Under the pieces are notes generated by a model. That model was not told the origin of the DNA, searched no databases, and worked only from the letters and a program-made list of their open reading frames with translations. Below are positions 25,264 through 37,017 of a stretch of DNA of 64,000 nt, in pieces. Position numbers and translations under genes: made by a program. The stretch covers positions 3,259,246 through 3,323,245 of the forward strand of contig CM055111.1 in assembly GCA_029204225.1 (NCBI GenBank). The letters are read 5' to 3'. Origin of the DNA: Diphasiastrum complanatum. Lineage: Eukaryota > Streptophyta > Lycopodiopsida > Lycopodiales > Lycopodiaceae. Position 1 is the first letter of the stretch, and each line of letters opens with the position of its first letter.

Positions 25264-26055
25264 GTAAATATTGATCAAACATTAGAATATGTTGATGATC
25301 TGATTTCACACGTGTGGAGCCTGTTCCCACGTGTGAAAGGATGTACTTTTCATGTTTGTATATATCCAAATTGAATTTGTATCATTCTAGTTAGTGTGAA
25401 CATGAAATGACTAGTTTTTTAGTCAAGCTGGCTAGTCACCTACAAATTAGCTTTTCCTTGCATGTGCATGAGTAAATGCTCCCACATGGAAAGTGGATGT
25501 TCACACATGTGTATAGAGTACTAGGAGATAAGAGTTGACCATTTTCCTTAGATCCTATTTTGTAGGGAATATTCCTATATTCTAGGAGACTAGCTTTTTG
25601 GATTTTAGTCATATTCTAGAAGGTCAACTATTGGATAAGAATCAAGGATGGATCAAATGGATTGATCTGAGTGATGTGGCACTCTTCACACGTGTGAAGG
25701 CCTGCTGGACTGTACCAGACTCATAGATGTACTTGATCCATAAAAGGATCATCATTTTCCTAAGAAGATTGATGAGACTTTTGCACTCTACACTTTTGTG
25801 AGGTTTCTAGTCATTTGTATTGTGATTTTTATGTATGATTGCTATCTAGTATCATTGTACTTGTGTTTTCAGGTGTAGGCCATACAATGGACATTACTCC
25901 ACACGTGTGAGGCCGCTCTCACTAAAAAATGATGTGTTGATCTAGATCAAAATCTAATGTGTAGAACTTGATAGATTCATTGATTAAGCAACCAATAACT
26001 CCCTATAATTGTAAAGTACAATCATTATTGTCCTAAAAAACTGTAAAATTTATCA
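25264..26055 (+). repeat. element B 5' LTR (5'-truncated)
   Basis: Starts inside the LTR at GTAAATATTGATCAAAC and ends TTTATCA just before the primer site. It contains several CACGTG-centred palindromes and a TATA-like GTATATATCC near 25367. Confidence 0.88.
25307..25316. promoter_or_regulatory. CACACGTGTG palindrome (G-box core) in B LTR
   Basis: Exact 10-base palindrome. Further exact copies in the same LTR are at 25687-25696 and 25900-25909, one in the leader is at 26218-26227, and a bare CACGTG is at 25328-25333. CACGTG is the core bound by plant bZIP and bHLH factors (established knowledge). Use by this LTR is inference. Confidence 0.6.
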
Positions 26056-26067
26056 TGGTATCAGAGC
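26056..26067 (+). other. element B primer-binding site
   Basis: TGGTATCAGAGC directly follows the 5' LTR: initiator tRNA-Met type. Confidence 0.95.
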
Positions 26068-26646
26068 TAAGTAAGAGAGTGATCATTGAATCATAAATCT
26101 TGTAAAGATCATTGGCAAAATTTGTTTTTGGCCAATACTAGTGAGGGCAGGTTCTTCTAGAGTGATAGCTTGTAATCATTTGGATCAAAACGACTTGAAG
26201 GCTGTGTATGTACTTTTCACACGTGTGAAACCATACAACAACTTTCAATTCAATTTTGTGTTTGTTGGTCCCAAAATCACAATACTAGTTCATTTTTGGT
26301 GCTTTTTGAAGCATAGTATTGATCTAGATTCATTCTAGCTAATGCCTATGACCAAATAGTGTTTTGGATCATTGAAGCATTTCTTTTTAGAGTCTAGGAT
26401 CAGATCTTAGAGGCTGATTTGTTCAAATCCTTAGTTGAAGTGAAATCTCTAAGAAAAGTGTAAAGCAATATTTTTTGTGAGAGTGAAAGCTAGGAATTTT
26501 TGGTAAGATCTTTGAGTATCATTCAAGCTTGTGTGCTAGTTTGATAGAGACAAGCCTATAGGCATTCTAGTAAGCTTTAGGCCTTTTCATAGATCTTTTA
26601 AAACTCAAAAATCTTTGTGATTTTTAAAAAGAGCATTCATTCTAAA

Positions 26647-27966
26647 ATGTCATCCATGGGTGGATATTTGATGGAATCAAGTGAGAGACTCACTTCCACA
26701 AATTATTCCATTTGGAAAGTGAGAATGGAATCACTCCTAGTGATCCATGATCTATATGACATAGTTCAAGGAGTAGAGGAAGAGCCTCAAACTCCCCAAG
26801 AACAAGCCAAATACAAGAAGAGAGCAAGATTAGCTCTACATTGCATAAAGTTAAATGTATGCAATGACCTCTTGAAAAAGGTGTCTTCTTGTACCTCATC
26901 CAAAGAGGCTTGGGATTCATTAAAGAGCATTTATGAATCCAACAATACTTCAAGAATCCTCATGCTAAGAAATCAAGTTTTCCAAAGCATGAAAGGAAGT
27001 GGAGAGAGTGGACAAGAGTATGTCCTTAGGATCAAATCTCTTAACAAGAAGTTAAGTGCAATAGGAAAGAAGATCCAAGATCAAGAACTAGTACAAATCA
27101 TCTTGAATGGTCTAGGTGATGAGTTCACCAACTTAGTCCAATCATTTGCCATTCAAGACTCTCTTCCATCCATTGAAAAGTTGCACAATGTTCTTGTGGC
27201 CGAGGAGAGTAGGCTTCTACACCTCAAGACAAGAGTGGATAGCATGTCACTTACTGGAGGAGAGGAGAAAGCTAACTTTACATCTAAAGGCAAGAAGAAG
27301 CCAAATCCATTCAAGAAAAATCAAGGCAAGGAGGCCAAGATGAAGAATGGAGGATCTATCGCCAAAGGCAAAGTGAAGAACAAGGCAAAACTAAAGTGTT
27401 TCTTTTGTGGAAAGAAAGGACACTTTGCCTCAGAATGTTACTTGAAGAAGAATCAACAAGCCAAAGGAGATCGAGGGAACATTGCTCAAGAGGCAGAAGA
27501 AGAGGATGGATTCAACACATCCTTAATGGTTGCATCTACACCAACTTCAAGTCAAGACACATGGTGGATAGATAGTGGGGCTAGTTCCCACATGTCCTTT
27601 AACAAGCATTATTTTTCTACTCTTCTATCTTGTAATGACTCTAAGAAGTCAATATACACTGCTAGTGATCAAGCATGCAAGATAGATGGCATAGGATATA
27701 TACCTCTTTGCTTAGGCACATCTAAAAAGATAGATCTAGATAATGTTTTGTATGTTCCTACCATTTCAAGAAACTTGCTTAGTGTTGGACAATTAATGGA
27801 CAATGGACTACATGTACATTTCAAGAATGGAGTTTGTTCCATCTTGAAAAATGATAAGTGCATAGCTAGTGGCATTAAGCAAGGTAGACTTTTCAAGTTG
27901 GATGCTATTGTTGCAAGTGAAAGTGTGAACTTGGCTAGGGAGGAGCTAACTCAAGTGGAGATTTGA
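26647..27966 (+). pseudogene. element B gag-protease frame, ended by a premature stop
   Basis: I chose the ATG at 26647 (MSSMGGYLMESSERL), which matches the start region of related gags, rather than the upstream non-ATG opening. Gag capsid motifs NYSIWKVRMESLL and EAWDSLKSIYES are followed by a basic linker and a complete zinc knuckle CFFCGKKGHFASEC near 27397. The protease site WWIDSGASSHMS is at about 27562. The frame ends at a TGA (27964-27966) where the related copy E has a Trp codon, just before the HKRLGHPN pre-integrase motif. The polyprotein is therefore cut before integrase. Confidence 0.92.
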
Positions 27967-28830
27967 CATAAGAGATTAGGCCATCCTAATCTTCAATCTA
28001 TGGAGTCAATGGCAAGCAAGGAAGTAGCTCTCGGCCTACCAAGATCTTTCAAGAAGTGTGGAAAGATATGTGAGGCATGTGGCCTTTCAAAGTCACACAA
28101 GTCTTCTTACAAGAGATCTTCATCAAGATCTCTCTCTCCCTTGGATCTCATACATTCTAATGTACAAAGTTTTTCACATGCAAGTAATGGAGGTGCCTTG
28201 ATGTATGTTACTTTTATAGATGATTGTACTAGATTCACATGGATTGAGCTACTATTAAAGAAAAGTCTTGTTTATGAAGCTTTCATTAAGTTCAAGTCTC
28301 TCGTAGAGAAACAACTTAGTACTTCTATCAAGGAACTAAGATGTGATAATGGAGGAGAGTACACCTCCAATAAAATGAAAGACTTTTGTGAGATCAATGG
28401 TATTAAGTTACAATACACTTGTTCCTACACCCCTCAACAAAATGGGGTGGCCGAGAGGAAAAATAGGAGTCTATGTGAGTGTGCAAAGGCTTTGAGGCTT
28501 GATGCATACTTCCCATCTCATTTTGGGGAGAAGCCATAACATGTGCTAATTATTTGTGTAATAGACTTCCTAGTAGTGCTATAGATGGGATCTCACCTTA
28601 TCAAGCCTTGTTTGGTAAGAAACCCAATGTAAAAGATTTTAAGATCTTTGGATGTACTTGTTATGTACACATTCCTTTGGAGACTAGAAGGAAAGAAGAT
28701 GCTAACTCCTTCAAAGGAATCTTTGTTGGCTATGGAGAAAATAGCAAGGGATAAAGGATATATGATCCTACATCCAAGAAAGTAAAGGTAAGCAAGGATG
28801 TACTTTTTGATGAGTCATAATTTGCTAAGA
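27967..28830 (+). pseudogene. element B integrase, broken
   Basis: It opens with HKRLGHPNLQSM and the CEACGLSKSHK zinc ligands. The first catalytic site reads DLIHSNVQSF, so the usual Asp of HSDV is Asn. FIDDCTRFTWIELL, LRCDNGGEYTS and QQNGVAERKNRSL follow. A frameshift near 28525 and a stop at 28752-28754 break it. The C-terminal FGCTCYVHIPLETRRKED is recognisable. With the altered catalytic residue and broken frame it is inactive. Confidence 0.9.
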
Positions 28831-29089
28831 TCTTGTCAAATGGATCTAACCCATTGTGCATTGAAGATCTTGACAAATCCGAGGAGGATCTTGACAAACC
28901 CGAGGAGGATCATGACAAACCCAAGGATGGAGATTTGGATCCAAGTCAAAAGGGCCAAGAAGATCATCAAGGAGCAAGGCCGAGCCCTCAAGGCTTACCT
29001 ATGTGGACAAGGGAAAGCAAAAGGAAGACTCTACATCTTCTACCTCTTACTCTTTTTGAGCTACATTACTTGAAGAACCATCATCTTTT

Positions 29090-30628
29090 GAAGAATCATA
29101 TAAATCTAAAGTTTGGAGAGATGCAATGCAAGTAGAGTATGATGCATTAGAAGAGAATCATACTTGTAATCTTGTAAATCTTCCAAGAGGAAAGAAACCA
29201 CTTGCATGTAAGTGGATTTATAGAATCAAGTACAATCAAGATGGATCTATTAGTAAGTACAAAGCTAGTAGGCTTGTTGCTAAGGGATTTCTTCAAATAA
29301 AAGGATTGGATTATGCAGAAACATTTGCACCTGTAGCTTAGCTTGTAACTATTAGATTAATCATTTGCATTGCTACTTTGTTCAAATGGGATCTCTACCA
29401 AATGGATGTGACAAATGCCTTCTTGAATGGCTTCTTAGAAGAGGGAATCTACATTATGCAACCCGAGGGCTTCATCAAGGTTGGTGAGGAGCAAAAGGTG
29501 TGCTACTTAAGGAAGAGCCTATATGGCTTGAAGCAAGCACCTAGAGCTTGGTACTCTAGGTTGCATGATTTTCTCTATTCCCTTGGATTTGTACTAAGTG
29601 CTTATGAACCTTCTTTATATTTCAAATGTAATGAAGGAAAGATCATCATTTTGGTTCTTTATGTTGATGACATCATTATGACAAGAAATGATGATGATGG
29701 CATAGGCAAAGTAAAAGTTGACTTATCTAGTGAGTTCAAGATGGTAGATCTAGGCTTCCTAAAGTTTATACTTGGGATAGACGTGTCTAGAAGTAGCAAT
29801 TGTACTTTCATAAGTCAATCTAAGCATGCTACTTCCATTCTTGAAAGATTTGGTATGAAAGATTGTAAGGGAATCGACACCCCTATGGAGCATGTTGTGA
29901 AAGCAACTAATGAAGGTGATGAAGCATCCTTTGAGGACATCACCCTCTTTAGGAAGCTTATAGGCTCTCTAATCTATTTAACCATCACTAGACCTGACTT
30001 AAGTTTTTTTGTAAGCAAGTTGAGTCAAAGTATACAAGCTCCTTTAGTTCATCATTGGAAAAGTGCCAAGAGAGTACTTAGATATGTTTCTAGTACTAGA
30101 TTTTTTGGCATGCTTTATGAAGGATCTAACTTGCACTTGAGAGCCTACTCGGATTCAGATTTTACAGGTGACAAGATGGATAGGAAGTCCATTAGTGCAT
30201 TTGCAACATTTCTTTGTGGAGGAGTGATATCTTGGCTTTCCAAAAAGCAAGATACAATCTCACTATCTTCTTGTGAAGCCGAGTACAAGGCCTTGACTTC
30301 AACAACCAAAGAGCTTCTATGGCTAAGAAGACTCTTGATGGAACTACATGTGCAAGAGGCCGAGGAGATCCCTTACATATTTTGTGACAATCAAGCTTCT
30401 CAACAAATTGCTTCGAATGCTATCTTCCATGCTAGAACAAAGCATATTGAGATAGCTCACCACTTTGTGAGGGAGAAGGTACAATCCAAGGAAGTGCAAC
30501 TACATCATGTACCATCATCTGAATGCATAACTGATATCTTAACCAAACCATTGTCCAAAGATCCATTTTTTAAGTTAACATATGCTCTTGGAATTGTAGA
30601 TAGATGTACACTAGATTTGCCAAGTTAG
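29090..30628 (+). pseudogene. element B reverse transcriptase / RNase H
   Basis: RT begins near 29090 (KVWRDAMQVEYDALEENHT), with KWIYRIKYNQDGSISKYKA and ETFAPVA, then a TAG at 29339-29341. It continues for 416 codons to 30628: [35 protein letters not shown], catalytic LYVDDIIM, then GSLIYLTITRPDLSF and RNase H (YSDSDFTGDKMDRKS, SSCEAEYKAL, FHARTKHIEIAHHFV). A 1-nt frameshift in the integrase-RT linker and the TAG prevent full translation. The last stop lies immediately before the polypurine tract. Confidence 0.93.
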
Positions 30629-30641
30629 AAGTGAGGAGGAG
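30628..30641 (+). other. element B polypurine tract
   Basis: GAAGTGAGGAGGAG directly precedes the 3' LTR. Elements C and E and the decayed copy at 54337 share the GTGAGGAGGAG core. Confidence 0.85.
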
Positions 30642-30955
30642 TGTTGAAAATTGTCACTTCTCACTTGACATTGGTTCATGTAAATATTGATCAAACATTA
30701 GAATATGTTGATGATCTAATTTCACATGTGTGGAGCCTGTTCCCACGTGTGAAAAGATGTACTTTTCATGTTTGTATATATCCAAATTGAATTTGTATCA
30801 TTCTAGTTAGTGTGAGCATGAAATGACTAGTTTTTTAGTCAAGTTGACTAGTCACCTACAAATTAGCTTTTCCTTGCATGTGCATGAGTAAATGCTCCCA
30901 CATGGCAAGTGGATGTTCACACATGTGTATAGAGTACTAGAAGATAAGAGTTGAC
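30642..30955 (+). repeat. element B 3' LTR, left part
   Basis: Starts TGTTGAAAATTGTCAC and breaks off at TTGAC (30951-30955), the target duplication of element C. The LTR resumes after C at 37023. Confidence 0.92.
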
Positions 30956-31293
30956 TGTTAAAAATTCACAATTCTAGCTTGACTAGTTTTGGTCATATGA
31001 CTTGTAAATAGTTAGATGGTCATGATGTGGCTTGTCACACGTGCCAAATAGCATAGGATTCCATTCATAAGGATGTTCTCAAGTAGACCTAAGTGTTAGA
31101 ACCTTTGGAATGAGTCCAAATTATGCTTAGATACAAGGGAGAAAAAATAGGAGCTATTTTTGGTAATTTTTGCATTGTTGAGGGATCTCCAAGATTCCAA
31201 CCCTAACTTGGTAGGGATGAAAGATCCACCAAAATTAGCATTAGGGATAGGTTTAGGGCTACTCATACCTGCCCAAAACCGTGATGGATCATG

Positions 31294-31302
31294 TATATAT
31301 AG
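31294..31302 (+). promoter_or_regulatory. candidate TATA box of element C LTR
   Basis: TATATATAG sits upstream of the gag leader, in the position expected of an LTR promoter. The same site occurs at 36674-36682 in the other LTR. Based on sequence match only. Confidence 0.5.
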
Positions 31303-31469
31303 GTGATGATATCTCACCAAAATCAATCAAGCAATTTCATGTTTTTTCTCTCATAATGGTGCAATTGCTCTCTATGTTCATAATTGTTTGAGTACTTGTG
31401 ATTACTAATGATTATAGGATTGAATGTAGGTCTGGTGTACAGTACTCAGACTGTGGGAGGCCGTACTTT

Positions 31470-31479
31470 CACACGTGTG
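31470..31479. promoter_or_regulatory. CACACGTGTG palindrome in C LTR
   Basis: Exact 10-base palindrome, preceded by GGCCGTAC and followed by AAGCC. The copy in the 3' LTR is at 36850-36859. It is the same module as in the B, E, F and H elements. Confidence 0.6.
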
Positions 31480-31542
31480 AAGCCTTCTTCAAGGATTTGG
31501 GCCATTTAGTGAGGTTCAAGCATATTTGCTGTAATTTTTACA

Positions 31543-31555
31543 TGGTATCAGAGCC
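31543..31555 (+). other. element C primer-binding site
   Basis: TGGTATCAGAGCC immediately follows the 5' LTR. Confidence 0.95.
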
Positions 31556-32353
31556 TAAAGGCTGAAATGAGCTAAATCCTTGGTTTTCATTCAATTTGAT
31601 CACAATTTTTGATCTAAATCTTGTGTAGATTGGATCTTAGCATCTAGTATTGATTCTAGAACTCAAAGTGAGTCAAATACATTGGAGATTGGTGTTGTGT
31701 GACTTCATTTGCAGGTGTTTAGGTGTCTAAAACCAGAGGCAAAGTTGAATTCAATTCACATTACCAAGATAGCAAGTTTTGCTTGCTCCAAGCATTGATT
31801 TCTAAGCGAGTTTTGGAGGTGATTTCATAGAGGAGGCTTTCTAGCATTCAAGGAGAGGGAAGATCAGAGTTTTGGGGACTCTTCAAGGCTGTTCTAAGGT
31901 GTAGTAGGCACCTCCTAAAGTGATTTAGGTTCAGTCCAACCATTGCTTCACTTATGCACCAAATTAGATCAATTTTTCATCAATTTTGATCATTTTTTGC
32001 TTGTGATTGGATAGTAGATTGTGTTGCATCCTCATTAAGTTCCATTTAGATCTTTTACAAGTGATTTTGGAAGTATATTAGGTTGCTGAAATTCACTCTT
32101 GATCAGATCATTTGGAAGCTTTAATGTTCTTTATAGAAAGAGGGGCAATTCTACTAGTATTGTCTACTTCAATCAAGCAAGTGCATTGTTTCTAGTATTC
32201 TATGATTTGATTTTGTTAGAGATCATTATTAGATCTTTATAGGAAGTCTATTACTGATCTTTTCAGGTCCCTAAGAAGTGGGATAAGGTAGACCTTCAAT
32301 CAAATCAATAGAAGTAACCTTCATTTGTGTCAAGTCCTTGATTAGGAGACTAG
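31556..32353 (+). other. element C leader
   Basis: About 800 bases of untranslated leader between primer site and gag ATG. No open frame of note. Packaging signals are expected here by analogy but cannot be identified. Confidence 0.6.
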
Positions 32354-35300
32354 ATGGCATCTATAAATGCATATCTTTTGGATACTAATGAAAGGCTCAA
32401 CAAAACTAACTATTCCATATGGAAAGTTAGAATGGAATCTATCATGATCATGCAAGATCTGATGGAAATTGTAAATGGTAAGGAGGGTGAACCTATTCAT
32501 CCTCAAGAAAAAGCCAAATACATCAAGAGGTGCAATGTTGCACTACATTGCATAAAAATGAATGTTGCAAATGAACTCTTAAGAGAGGTAGGAGATTGCA
32601 CTTCAACTCAAGATGCTTGGGAGACTTTGCAAAAGGTCTACGAATCCAAGAACCAAACTAGAATGTTAGCTTTGAAGAATCAAATCTATAGAAGCTATCA
32701 AAAGAAAGGAGAGAGTGCACATACTTTTGTCCTAAGAGTAAAGAAATTGAACAAAGAGCTAGCCTTTATAGGTGACCCTATCAAGGATGAAGAGCTTGTT
32801 CAACTCATATTGAATGGACTAAGCTTTGAATTTGACAATTTGGTTCAGGGATATGCAATTATGGTAAGCTACCCATACTTGAAGAACTCCAAGGCACACT
32901 CATGGCCGAGGAATCAAGAAGGAGCCAGATGCAAGAGAGGATGGATAGGCTTTCCATCCAAGGTGGAGATGACCAAGCTCTCTTCACCAAAGGCAAAGGC
33001 AAGTCCAAAGGCAAAGGATCAACATTCAAGAAGTCTACAAAGCTTGAGGATCAAGAAGGACCCCCAAAGGCATCTCCATCAACCACCAAAGTCAAGAAGG
33101 ACAAATCAAAGGTGAAGTGCTACTATTGTAGCAAGATGGGGCATTATTCCTCGGAATGCTTCAAGAGGAAGCAAGATCAAAGCCAAGCCAACATGAGCAA
33201 AGAGGAGGAGGAGGAGAGTTCACATGAGGACTCTCTCATGATGTCCATATTTTCTTCAACAAGCTTCAAAGGAGAAGATCCTTGGTGGATTGACTCGGGT
33301 GCTAGTTCACACATGACTAGTAAAAGGGAGTTTTTCTCTTCTCTCTTATCTTATGATGGACCTATAAAGTCTATCTATACAGCAAATGATGAAGCTTGTA
33401 AGATTGAAGGAGTTGGTAGCATTCCCCTTTGCTTAGGATCTTCCAAAAAGATCAACATAGAAGGTGTTTTGTACATTCCTACAATAACAAAGAATCTACT
33501 AAGTGTTGGCCAAATGGTAGACAATGGTTTCAATGTTGACTTTGCTTCAAATGAATGTTTCATCAAGAAGAAGGGTAAGATAGTGGCTAAGGGCACTAGA
33601 CTTGGCAAACTTTATAAGATGGATGCATTTGTGGATACTAATGTTGTCATGTTGGCCGAGAAGAGCAAGATATCTACCTTTACTTTATGGCACAAAAGAC
33701 TTGGACATGTCAACTCGGGTTCCATGGAGGCTATGATCAAGGAGGAGTATGCTTTAGGCCTACCAAGGTCTATTGGGAAGGAAGACAAGGTTTGTGAAGC
33801 TTGTGCCTTATCCAAGGCACATAAGAAGGTGTTTCCTAACTCCATCACAAAGTCATCTCATCCTCTTGAACTCATACACTCGGATGTGCACATTGCTAGC
33901 ACCAAATCTAATGGAGGTTCATCCATGTTTTTAACCTTCATTGATGACTACTCAAGATATTGTTGGGTGTTCTTACTTTCCTTCAAGTCTCAAGTATTTG
34001 ATACTTTTGTAAAGTTCAAGTTGTTTGTGGAAAAACATCATAATCATAGCATCAAGATCCTTAGAAGTGACAATGGTGGAGAATTCATCTCCAATGAGTT
34101 CAAGGCCTTTTGTGAGGAGGAAGGGATCAAGAAAGAGACTTCTTGTCCTTACACTCCTCAACAAAATGGAGTTGCTGAAAGAAGGAATAGAACATTATGT
34201 GAATGTTCTAAGGCTTTAAGATTAGATGCTTGTTTGCCCAAATCCTTTTGGGGTGAGTCTCTTGTATGTGCAAACTACTTGATGAATAGGGTGTCTTGCA
34301 AAGCAATTGAAGGCAAAACTCCTTATGAGATGTTGTATGGAAAGAAACCCAATCTTAATCACTTGAAAGTTTTTGGGTGTATATGTTATGTGCATGTGCC
34401 ATTGGAAACAAGAACCAAGGAGGATCCATCTTCCACAAGAGGGATCATGCTTGGATATGCAAGCTCAAGCAAGGGCTACAAAGTCTATCTCCCATCCTTG
34501 AACAAATTTGTTGTTTCAAGGGATGTCATCTTTGATGAACATCATATGAATATGCTTGAAGACGGCTCAAGTGCTCCAACAATCAAGAAGAAGATGGCCG
34601 AGGAGCAAGATCTTGGTTTTGAGGAGGAGCTCATGGAGGAGCAAGCACCAAACCCACCTATCACACCAAGGAGATCTTCAAGGGCAAAAGTGGAGCCATC
34701 AAGGCTCACATATCAAGGCAAAGGACAGCAAGTTGAGGGTATATCATCCACTTCTTATGCTTTATCTAGTTTTGAAGAACCGTCTAATGTTGAAGATGCA
34801 TTGAACTCCAAAGAATGGTATAAAGCTATGTTGGATGAGTATGATGCCTTGATTGAGAATGAAACTTGGTTGCTTGTTGAGAGACCTCAAAGGAATGTAA
34901 TAGGATGCAAGTGGGTCTTCAAGCTTAAGTTGAATTCAAATGGGAGTGTTAACAAACATAAAGCAAGATTAGTTGCAAAAGGTTATGCTCAAGAGAGAGG
35001 GATAGACTATGAGGAAACTTTTGCACCCGTGGCCAAGATGGTCACAATAAGACTAATCATTGCACTTGCATCACATTTTGGATGGATTCTATGTCAAATG
35101 GATGTCTCTAATGCTTTCTTGAATGGTTTTTTGGAAGAAGATATCTATATGGAGCAGCCACAAGGGTTCATCAAGCATGGAATGGAGAACAAAGTATGCC
35201 ATCTCCAAAGAAACATCTATGGCTTGAAGCAAGCCTCGAGATCTTGGAATTCAAGACTACATTGCTATCTTATTTCACTTTCTTTTGTTCAAAGTGAATA

Positions 35301-36321
35301 TGATTCCACTCTTTACATTAAGTTTGATGATGTTGGTATTGTACTTTTACTCATTTATGTAGATGACATCATCATTAGTGGAAATAGTGTTGATGGTATT
35401 GAAAAAATCAAGATAGATCTATCCTTAGAGTTCAAGATGGTAGATCTAGGGTGTCTTCACTTCATCTTAGGCATAGAAGTACTTAGAGGGTCTGATTTTA
35501 TCTTTATAAGTCAAGTAAACTATGCTCAAAGTCTTTTGAAGAAGTTTAAGATGGAAGTATGCAAAAGTGTTGACACACCAATGGAGCAAGATGTAAAAGT
35601 GCCAAATGAAGATGATGAAAGATCCTTCATGGACATCACTTTGTTTAGGCAACTTATAGGTTCCTTAATGTGGATCACTATAACTAGACCAGATCTTAGC
35701 TTTAGTGTATGTAGGTTGAGCCAATCCATGCAAAAGCCATTGAATATCCATTGGAAAAAGGCTAAGAGGATTCTAAGATACATCTCGGGTACATTGGATT
35801 TTGGGATTCTATATAGAGGAGATGTGATTAACCTTCATACATTTAGTGATTCAGATTTTGCAGGGGACAAGAGGGATAGGAAATCAACAAGTGCCTATTC
35901 AACTTTCATAGGAGAAGGTGTGGTTTCATGGCTTTCAAAAAAGCAAGAAACTATATCTCTATCTTCAACCGAGGCCAAGTACAAAGCTTTGACAACCACT
36001 ACAAAGGAGGTACTTTGGATCAAGAGATTATTGGTGGAACTAAAGATCATGGATTCAGAGGAGGCACCAATCATCTAAAATGACAATATATTAGCCCAAC
36101 ACCTTGAATCTAACCCAATCTTCCATGCAAGATCTAAGCACATTGAGATATGCCATCACTTTGTGAGAGAAATGGTGCAAGCCAAGGAGATTGCTTTGGA
36201 GCATGTTCCAAGCAATGAATGTGTAGCTGATCTACTTACTAAACCACTTCAAAAGACACCTTTTATGAAGTTCAGATCATCACTTGGAGTGATTAGTAAA
36301 GCAATGATTGAACCAAGCTAG
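32354..36321 (+). pseudogene. element C gag-pol, one frameshift and one nonsense codon
   Basis: The ATG at 32354 (MASINAYLLDTNERL) starts gag in one frame. A single-base frameshift near 32865-32880 moves reading to the frame open from about 32902 to 36078 (1058 codons). In order: zinc knuckle CYYCSKMGHYSSEC (33118), protease WWIDSGASSHMT (33283), pre-integrase HKRLGHVN, integrase HSDVHI, FIDDYSRYCW, LRSDNGGEF and NGVAERRNR, RT QMDVSNAFLNGFLEEDIYM and YVDD (35356-35367), RNase H FSDSDFAGDKRD. A TAA at 36076-36078 truncates RNase H, and the frame then continues (FHARSKHIEICHHFVRE) to a TAG at 36321. The RNase H motif reads TEAKYKAL where related copies have EAEY, possibly a loss of the catalytic Glu. 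Otherwise all catalytic motifs look intact. Confidence 0.95.
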
Positions 36322-36324
36322 ATA

Positions 36325-36335
36325 GTGAGGAGGAG
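36325..36335 (+). other. element C polypurine tract
   Basis: GTGAGGAGGAG directly before the 3' LTR. Confidence 0.85.
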
Positions 36336-37017
36336 TGTTAAAAATTCACAATTCTAGCTTGACTAGTTTTGGTCATATGACTTGTAAATAGTTAGATGGT
36401 CATGATGTGGCTTGTCACACGTGCCAAATAGCATAGGATTCCATTCATAAGGATGTTCTCAAGTAGACCTAAGTGTTAGAACCTTTGGAATGAGTCCAAA
36501 TTATGCTTAGATACAAGGGAGAAAAAATAGGAGCTATATTTGGTAATTTTTGCATTGTTGAGGGATCTCCAAGATTCCAACCCTAACTTGGTAGGGATGA
36601 AAGATCCACCAAAATTAGCATTAGGGATAGGTTTAGGGCTACTCATACCTGCCCAAAACCGTGATGGATCATGTATATATAGGTGATGATATCTCACCAA
36701 AATCAATCAAGCAATTTCATGTTTTTTCTCTCATAATGGTGCAATTGCTCTCTATGTTCATAATTGTTTGAGTACTTGTGATTACTAATGATTATAGGAT
36801 TGAATGTAGGTCTGGTGTACAGTACTCAGACTGTGGGAGGCCGTACTTTCACACGTGTGAAGCCTTCTTCAAGGATTTGGGCCATTTAGTGAGGTTCAAG
36901 CATAGATTTTTGATGGATTTTGATGGTTCAACTTGTGCTAATCTTATGAAATCATAATCTATTGTTTCCCTCATCATTTCAAGTGTTTGAGGATCCTTAT
37001 TTGCTGTAATTTTTACA
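36336..37017 (+). repeat. element C 3' LTR
   Basis: 682 bp, full length. It keeps the 95 bases (36905-36999) missing from the 5' LTR. It is followed by the target duplication TTGAC at 37018-37022. Confidence 0.95.

Larger units (their letters stand above)
30956..31542 (+). repeat. element C 5' LTR
   Basis: TGTTAAAAATTCAC ... TTTTTACA. It has a TATA-like TATATATAG at 31294-31302 and CACACGTGTG at 31470-31479. Compared with the 3' LTR it lacks 95 bases at 31524/31525. Confidence 0.95.
30956..37017 (+). mobile_element. element C: young, nearly intact Ty1/copia nested in B
   Basis: LTRs 30956-31542 (587 bp) and 36336-37017 (682 bp) are almost identical. The length difference is one 95-bp deletion in the 5' copy. 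The target duplication TTGAC is at 30951-30955 and 37018-37022. It has a primer site, leader, one long gag-pol reading interrupted by only two lesions, and a polypurine tract. The nesting shows that C inserted after B. Confidence 0.96.

Noticed and set aside
26056-26067. tRNA-like matches (TGGTATCAGAGC) as tRNA genes
   Set aside because: These are retrotransposon primer-binding sites next to LTRs; no cloverleaf sequence surrounds them.
31096-31326. 76-codon minus-strand frame in both C LTRs (also 36476-36706)
   Set aside because: LTR sequence in antisense, no domain. The near identity is due to the LTR pair.
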